Source: CAYWNK01 sp047639615 (GTDB lineage: Bacteria; Planctomycetota; UBA1135; GCA-002686595). From it: a DNA stretch of 54,768 nucleotides. Both the position numbers and the translations under genes were made by a program. Location: the NCBI GenBank assembly GCA_047639615.1, contig JBLIOL010000002.1:1-54768 (forward strand), written 5' to 3'. The notes beneath the pieces were generated by a model, which had not been told where the DNA came from, ran no database searches, and saw only the letters and a program-made list of their open reading frames with translations. This document shows positions 48,310 to 54,768 of this stretch, one piece after another; position 1 is the stretch's first letter, and the number at the start of each line of letters is the position of its first letter.

Positions 48310-50424
48310 CTAGAGGATGTCCAGGATGCCCGTGCCGGACTCACCGGTCAGGGTCACGGTGTTCGCGCGGTAGTTGGTGTTGGTGCTGATCTTGGAGTTC
48401 CACGGGAAATCCTCCTTGTCACAGACAATGCCGAGGGCAACCGCGGCGAAGCCACGGGCGCTCTGGGTCAGAGTGCTGTTGCCAAGCATGCCAACTAGCG
48501 GGTCGAGGGAGCGGCTGTCACCAATGGCGCCCAGGGCGCTGGAGATAGCAGCTTGGGTAGCCAGGCCCTTGGCCTCGCTCAGCATGGTGACCAGGTCCGG
48601 AACAACCGACTTGTCGCCAAGCAGGCCGAGGGCCACAGCTGCTTGCTTGAGCAGCGGCGGGCGATAGGCCGAGTTCTTGATGATGTCGTTGATAAGGGTC
48701 ACGGAGTTGGCGTCGTTCATCAGGCCGAGGGCGACTGCGGCGTGGCCGCGGGTCTCGTCGACGCTGAAGAAGTCCAGCTTCTCACGCAGCATGTCAGCGC
48801 TTTGAAGGTCGTTGCGGAGGCCCACACCGATCATGTAAGCACCAGCTTCGGTGGGACTCTTTTCCTTGGACGTAGCGTCGCGCAGGGCGTTGCTGGCGTT
48901 CGAGGAGGGAGACTCACCGGCTTCGATCAGAGCGCGACCGAGCACGCCGAGAGAAAGACCAGCCCAGGGCTTGAGACGACTCTTGCCCTTGGACATGCGG
49001 GTCATCAGCTCGCTACGAATGGCATCGGTGCCGCCCCAGGGGGCCTCGCCGGGACCTTCACGGCCGGCCATTTGAGCCAGGCTGATCAGAGCGAAGCGAC
49101 GCATTTGGGTGCCGCCGTCCTTGAGGGTGCGGACGAGCTCGTCACGAACTTCCTTGTCTTCCTTCTCACCGCTGGCGGTGCCGACCTGGCCGAGGGCCAG
49201 GATGCAGGACTGCTGCAGTTCTTTCTGAAGCTTGGAGTGCTTGCCAATGCCTTCCTTGAGCAGGTCGATCACGTCCGTACGCAGCTGGGCGGTCTTGGGC
49301 TCCGTCAAGGAGTCCGAGAGCAGACGAGCCATAGCGGCCGGAGCGTGGGAGCGCACGAACCAGTGACGGGTCGAGCTGTTGGCGCGCTGGTTCTCTTCGT
49401 CGAAGTAGTCCTTCAGGAAGTTGAGTTGCGCGGTGCGGTTGATGGCGTGCTTGCGGTTGGACTTTGCTTCGTCCTCCGAAAGCTCGACGTCACCGAAGTC
49501 CACCGGGGTCAGGCCGTAGGCCGTCATGGCGGCGACTTTGATGTCGCGGGTCGAGAAGCTCGGTGCGGTGAGAACATCGACGAGGTGCTCGGCGATGGTC
49601 TGACGCACGGCGTTGTCTGCGGTGCGGTAACCGATCAAGCCTAGGCCGTAAGCGGCGAAGGAGCGGGTACGCGGGGGGACTTCGGTCTTGCCGATAAACT
49701 TCCGGGCGGCCGGATCGTCGTTCATGAGATCGACGAGGGTCTGCACGGAGGCGTCGTTGGCAAGGATGCCGAGGGCGGTTGCGGCGGTCTCAGCCACTTC
49801 CTGGTTGGAGTCCTTGAGGAAGGCTTTGATGATGCCTTCGAACTCGCTCTCGCCGCTCTCGTCCTTAACGTCGCCAATCTTGGCGAGTGCGATCAGCGAA
49901 CCCGTGAGGATGTCGTTGCCGCGCTCGTTCTTAAGGGCTGCCTTGAGGGCCGGGACCACCTTCTCGCGGATGTCCGCTTCGGAGGGGGCCATGGTGTTCT
50001 TGGCCTGTTCCTTTTCACCGCGACCGAGGAAGAACTCGTCGGAGCCGGTGGCCACACCACCACCGTGGATGTTGGCTTTCAGGTTGAGGTAGGGGTCTTT
50101 GTTGAAGCCCCACCAGTAGTCCCAGCGAGTGAGGTCTTCGCCAAGGTCGCCGCCGCCGGTGACCGACGGTGCAGCACCGCCGCCGGGTGCTCCGGCGGGT
50201 GCGCCGGGGGTCGAGGCGCCGGGAGCGCCGGGGCCGCTAGGGCCGGGAGCGGAGGGACCGCCGGGACCGGGAGTGGCCGGGCCACCGCCCGCGCCGCCGC
50301 CGCCGCCGCCGGGGGGCACCGTGTCGCCGGGGCCCCGGTAAGTACCGCCGTGGCCGAAGCTAGTGCTTTCGAGGCACAAGGAGCCTGCGGCGAGCAGTGC
50401 GGTTGTAAGGAGCAGTTTCTTCAT
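48310..50424 (-). CDS. Secreted HEAT-repeat protein, paralog B
   Basis: From ATG 50424 this gives 704 residues. The signal peptide starts M-K-K-L-L-L-T-T-A-L-L-A-A-G-S-L-C-L. A collagen-like Gly/Pro linker (about 25-75) with repeated G-P-G, G-A-P, P-G-G triplets comes next, then W-D-Y-W-W-G and a helical body of HEAT repeats (V-A-E-T-A-A-T-A-L-G-I-L-A-N-D, A-A-V-A-L-G-L-L-G-D-K-S-V-V-P-D-L-V). The C-terminus is G-T-G-I-L-D-I-L. It shares the same architecture and many aligned repeat sequences with paralog A. The frame is open 12 codons further up, but the K-K start is the natural signal peptide. The upstream gap to the histidine kinase is 351 bases. Confidence 0.82.
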   Translation of the reverse strand: MKKLLLTTALLAAGSLCLESTSFGHGGTYRGPGDTVPPGGGGGGAGGGPATPGPGGPSAPGPSGPGAPGASTPGAPAGAPGGGAAPSVTGGGDLGEDLTRWDYWWGFNKDPYLNLKANIHGGGVATGSDEFFLGRGEKEQAKNTMAPSEADIREKVVPALKAALKNERGNDILTGSLIALAKIGDVKDESGESEFEGIIKAFLKDSNQEVAETAATALGILANDASVQTLVDLMNDDPAARKFIGKTEVPPRTRSFAAYGLGLIGYRTADNAVRQTIAEHLVDVLTAPSFSTRDIKVAAMTAYGLTPVDFGDVELSEDEAKSNRKHAINRTAQLNFLKDYFDEENQRANSSTRHWFVRSHAPAAMARLLSDSLTEPKTAQLRTDVIDLLKEGIGKHSKLQKELQQSCILALGQVGTASGEKEDKEVRDELVRTLKDGGTQMRRFALISLAQMAGREGPGEAPWGGTDAIRSELMTRMSKGKSRLKPWAGLSLGVLGRALIEAGESPSSNASNALRDATSKEKSPTEAGAYMIGVGLRNDLQSADMLREKLDFFSVDETRGHAAVALGLMNDANSVTLINDIIKNSAYRPPLLKQAAVALGLLGDKSVVPDLVTMLSEAKGLATQAAISSALGAIGDSRSLDPLVGMLGNSTLTQSARGFAAVALGIVCDKEDFPWNSKISTNTNYRANTVTLTGESGTGILDIL

Positions 50425-50775
50425 GATTAGCAGTGAAGTGTTCTTCTGTCGGGTACCCACAGGCGCGGTCCGAAGTGGACCGCATCTCCTGCAATGAAAG
50501 CAATGGGCGTGCCAGAGGAGGTCTTCTGAAGCCCAGTCAACAACTAGAATAGGGCTCAGGGCTCAGAACGGGCGGGTCTTGCTGTAAAGAGTGGCGCCTT
50601 TCGAGGGTCGTTCCAGGCCAGGCGTACCCAGGTCGTAACGCGCTTGTCCCTATGCGGCCGTTGGGCTCATGGGGACATACAAAATCGGCCGTAGCGCCCC
50701 AGGATCGGGAGATAGCGGCCGCTAGGGGCCTACGGGCTGGGGTCGGCCTGATCCGATCGGCACACTCCACGCCCG
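50425..50775. other. Divergent intergenic region, probable double promoter
   Basis: These 351 bases lie between the minus-strand HEAT gene and the plus-strand histidine kinase and contain no convincing gene. A perfect 7-bp inverted repeat (50465-50471 with 50477-50483, 5-base spacer) lies about 40 bases before the HEAT start and could be an operator or mRNA hairpin. A 77-codon minus-strand frame (50537-50770) looks like chance sequence. I cannot place a convincing -35/-10 pair for either gene. Confidence 0.45.
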
Positions 50776-52203
50776 ATGGATAGTTTGCCGGTGCGGGAGC
50801 TTCAACGCTCCACCGAATGGATTCCGCGGCCCCGTGGTGGGCAGCGTCCGGCTAGGGGTCTGGATGAATGGCTGCAGGTAACAGCCCTGCGCCTAGGTGC
50901 CAGCGTCGCGGTTTGGGTCGGGCCGAATGCCGAGGCGCAAGTCTGGCCGCGCCTGCGAGCCAGGGGCGTGGACTGGAAGCGTGTGCGCCGCTTGGCGCCC
51001 GGGCGCATCGAATCCTCGACGGACTGGGCTCACTCGAGTGCTCGTTCGGCAGCGGCCGACCTGCGTATGCTCTGGATTGCGGCTCCGATCGGAGCGCAGG
51101 GTACGGGCCGGCTCGGATTGGGGATGCCCATTGTTGATGCCCCTGCGGCCTTCGAGAGCTGGCCCCGGGAGGCTCTGCTCGGTCTGGTGGACGGTGCTTG
51201 GCTGGCCTGCCGCCTGCAGCGCGAAGTGCTGCAGGGGCTCGAGGCCAAGCCCGTGCGCGTGCTCGGCGAGCGCGCCGCCGGCTTGCTCCACGACTTGCGC
51301 AACCAACTCACACTGGTAAGCCTGGCTTCGGGTTTGGTTGAAATGGAGCCTGCGGGCGAGTCCCAGCAGGCGGCTGAGGCCTGGGAACAGGTGCAGGGCT
51401 TGATCGGTGAGGCGCGCAACATGTGCGCCGGTGCGCTGGTTGGCGACCCCGGCCGCGTGGAGTCCTTGTTGCTCGGTCAACTTCTGCACTCGGAGGTGCG
51501 CGCGGCCACGCAGACCGCTGAACAGCGCAGCGGCAAGCTCGGCAGTGCGCGTGTGCGCTGTGCCATGGACCTGGAGATCGGCACACGCCCCATGGCGCTC
51601 TCGCGACTGGTGCGCAATTTGGTGCTCAACGCACTGCAAGCCAGCGATCCTGAGCGGCCGGTAGACGTCTCCGCGGAGGCCCTCTCAGGCGGTCGCGTGC
51701 AGCTCCTGGTGGAAGATCAGGGCCGTGGCATGGACCCCAACGAACTGCGGCGCATGTTCGAGCCCGGGCGCAGCGGTTCTGGAGGCACGGGCTTCGGAAC
51801 GGCCAGCCTGCGCTCCTGTCTCGAGGATCTCGAGGCGGAGATGTCCATCTCTTCAACGCGCGGCGAAGGTACGCGTGTTCGAATTTTGCTCGGCAACCTG
51901 TGCGTGGGTGGCGAGCAGCGCGTGGTGCTTTTGGATCCGGACCCGAAACGCCGTTTGCTGCGGCGTTCCGCCTTGGCCGAGACTGGTTGGAATGTGAGTG
52001 CCCACGCGTTGCCCAGTTCGGCCGAGAGCGCACTCGTGGGCGGCGATACCGCCGCTTTGGTTCTGGCCCGTGGAGCCTCTGGTGGGGGGCTTGCGAGCCT
52101 GCTCGCTCGCGCTGAGGCCCGTGCTGTGCCCACCCACATACTGCCTGCGGGTGCCTGCGGACTCGAGATCCTGAACGAGCTGCGCCCCGGCTCGCCTTCC
52201 TAG
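50776..52203 (+). CDS. Soluble sensor histidine kinase with receiver-like C-terminal domain
   Basis: The 475-residue protein has no membrane segment. The N-terminal region (about 30-160) resembles a GAF-like sensory domain. The H-box is A-G-L-L-H-D-L-R-N-Q-L with the presumed phospho-acceptor H172. Next come the N-box R-N-L-V-L-N-A-L-Q (about 278-286), the G1 box E-D-Q-G-R-G-M-D (about 314-321), and the G2 region G-T-G-F-G-T-A-S-L near 338-346. The last 90 residues (R-V-V-L-L-D-P-D-P-K-R-R near 386) look like a receiver domain, but the phospho-acceptor aspartate is missing, as the strand reads A-L-V-L-A-R. No receiver partner is adjacent. The nearest in the window is at 9841. Confidence 0.85.
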   Translation: MDSLPVRELQRSTEWIPRPRGGQRPARGLDEWLQVTALRLGASVAVWVGPNAEAQVWPRLRARGVDWKRVRRLAPGRIESSTDWAHSSARSAAADLRMLWIAAPIGAQGTGRLGLGMPIVDAPAAFESWPREALLGLVDGAWLACRLQREVLQGLEAKPVRVLGERAAGLLHDLRNQLTLVSLASGLVEMEPAGESQQAAEAWEQVQGLIGEARNMCAGALVGDPGRVESLLLGQLLHSEVRAATQTAEQRSGKLGSARVRCAMDLEIGTRPMALSRLVRNLVLNALQASDPERPVDVSAEALSGGRVQLLVEDQGRGMDPNELRRMFEPGRSGSGGTGFGTASLRSCLEDLEAEMSISSTRGEGTRVRILLGNLCVGGEQRVVLLDPDPKRRLLRRSALAETGWNVSAHALPSSAESALVGGDTAALVLARGASGGGLASLLARAEARAVPTHILPAGACGLEILNELRPGSPS

Positions 52204-52223
52204 GAAAGCGGGCCGGGGCGCAG
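52180..52223. terminator. GC-rich hairpin around the histidine kinase stop codon
   Basis: A perfect 12-bp stem (52180-52191 with 52212-52223) surrounds a 20-base loop that itself can pair (short stem either side of the TAG at 52201-52203). It lies between the convergent histidine kinase and sdhB genes, with sdhB ending at 52241. No T-run follows on either strand, so it may be a factor-dependent terminator or an mRNA 3'-end stabiliser for either gene. Confidence 0.6.
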
Positions 52224-52240
52224 GTGAATCCGACTTGCGG

Positions 52241-53011
52241 CTATTCCTTGGCGGTCAGAGTCGCCTTCAGGTAGTCGCGGTTCATACGCGCGATGTGCTC
52301 AACATCGATACCCTTGGGACAAGCGGCCATGCACTCATAGTGGTTGGTGCAGTTGCCGAAGCCTTCATCGTCCATCTGGTTGACCATGGACTGAACCCGC
52401 TGCATGCGTTCGGGTTGCCCCTGGGGTAGCAGTGCATACTGGCTGACCTTGGCGGCGGTGAAGAGCATGGCAGCCGCGTTGGGGCAGGCAGCCACACAGG
52501 CACCACAGCCAATACATGAGGCCGCGTCCATGGCTTCATCGGCCACGGTCTTGGGAACCAAGATGGCGTGGGCGTCGGGAGCAGCTCCGGTGTTCACCGA
52601 AACGTAGCCGCCAGCGGCTTGGATGCGATCGAAGGCCGAGCGGTCGGTGATGAGGTCTTTGACCACGGGGAAGGCGCGTGCACGCCAGGGCTCGATATAG
52701 ATCGACTCCCCATCGCTGAAGCGCCGCATGTGCAGCTGGCAGGTGGTCGTCAGCGCGTCGGGCCCGTGGGCCTGACCGTTGATCACCAAGCTGCACATGC
52801 CGCAGATGCCTTCGCGGCAGTCGTGATCGAAGGCGACGGGTTCCTTGCCGGCCTTGATCAGGTTCTCATTGAGCACATCGAGCATCTCCAAGAAGGACAT
52901 GTCGGGGCTAGCGTCCACCTTGCTGACTTCAAAACGGCCCGAGTCATCGGGGCCTTTTTGTCGCCATACGTGGAGGGTCAGTCGGAGGATTTCGGTAGAG
53001 GAGCCAGACAT
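52241..53011 (-). CDS. sdhB: Succinate dehydrogenase/fumarate reductase iron-sulfur subunit
   Basis: This subunit carries electrons from the flavoprotein to quinone. The 256-residue protein has the 2Fe-2S motif C-R-E-G-I-C-G-M-C (C65, C70, C73) with a further Cys near 91. The 4Fe-4S/3Fe-4S motifs C-I-G-C-G-A-C-V-A-A-C-P and C-T-N-H-Y-E-C-M-A-A-C-P near 155 and 215 follow. It belongs to the SdhB type seen with Bacteroidetes-like complexes. The start lies 11 bases after sdhA, so the two are cotranscribed. The membrane-anchor gene, if any, is outside the window, upstream of sdhA. Confidence 0.95.
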   Translation of the reverse strand: MSGSSTEILRLTLHVWRQKGPDDSGRFEVSKVDASPDMSFLEMLDVLNENLIKAGKEPVAFDHDCREGICGMCSLVINGQAHGPDALTTTCQLHMRRFSDGESIYIEPWRARAFPVVKDLITDRSAFDRIQAAGGYVSVNTGAAPDAHAILVPKTVADEAMDAASCIGCGACVAACPNAAAMLFTAAKVSQYALLPQGQPERMQRVQSMVNQMDDEGFGNCTNHYECMAACPKGIDVEHIARMNRDYLKATLTAKE

Positions 53012-53022
53012 ATTGTGTTGCC

Positions 53023-54768
<1,746 letters not shown>

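Noticed and set aside
48553..49644. 363-codon plus-strand open frame
   Set aside because: Antisense to HEAT paralog B, whose repeats are clear. A shadow of the repeats.
50465..50483. 7-bp perfect inverted repeat as a transcription factor operator
   Set aside because: Seven-base repeats arise by chance in GC-rich DNA. No second copy or known consensus was found, so it is only noted within the intergenic entry.

Overview
This window looks like a chromosomal stretch of a GC-rich Gram-negative bacterium, most likely from the Planctomycetota or a close PVC-type lineage. That placement is inference. It rests on a double-length (four-nucleotide-binding-domain) UvrA, secreted HEAT-repeat proteins, an FG-GAP/ASPIC lipoprotein, several lipoboxes, a small protein with an R-P-F-P-T-W-S-E-V-L block of a kind I associate with planctomycetes, and a bacterial XPB helicase. 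I see no phage, insertion sequence, CRISPR array, rRNA or tRNA. Coding density is very high and many genes overlap by 1-13 bases.

Layout, left to right. 1-2604: a MORN-repeat protein cut by the left edge, then glyA and a HAD phosphatase. 2597-8156 (minus strand): a small conserved protein, a large sialidase/BNR-like lipoprotein, and mtnA-purE-purC in reverse order (methionine salvage and purine synthesis). 8260-14019: aroA, an orphan receiver protein, galE, a PBP4-type D,D-carboxypeptidase lipoprotein and an inositol monophosphatase. 14166-23986: a DNA-repair block of the 1980-residue UvrA, an XPB-type helicase and its helicase-associated partner. 23983-27562: a tightly coupled continuation with a ThiE/TenI-like protein, an S26-peptidase-like membrane protein, thiL, tsaE, an ECF-like sigma factor and a single-pass membrane protein. 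27692-34290: a TolC-like protein coupled to a HEAT-like protein, then a VCBS/ASPIC lipoprotein with a thioredoxin-like tail.

34294-40064: a small membrane protein, a CCA-adding/poly(A) polymerase-family enzyme, and the minus-strand set dxr-rseP-ubiA. 40258-45854: purM, TPR-like secreted proteins, a catalytically dead-looking alpha/beta hydrolase and a membrane-bound spermidine-synthase-like protein. 46013-50424 (minus): two tandem paralogous secreted HEAT-repeat proteins, each followed by a strong hairpin. 50776-52203: a soluble histidine kinase with a receiver-like tail. 52241-54768 (minus): sdhB and a right-edge-truncated sdhA.

The most notable signals are: (i) a 135-base imperfect palindrome at 45867-46001 in which all eight wobble-type differences favour folding of the minus-strand RNA; (ii) the repair cluster joining four-domain UvrA to XPB and its partner; (iii) an RseP with four PDZ-like domains; (iv) several proteins that keep a fold but appear to have lost catalytic residues (S26-like, alpha/beta hydrolase, thioredoxin-like, receiver-like); and (v) TANNNT boxes 6-9 bases before start codons at four transcription-unit heads, suggesting leaderless mRNAs. 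Some operon-internal genes instead carry clear Shine-Dalgarno sequences.
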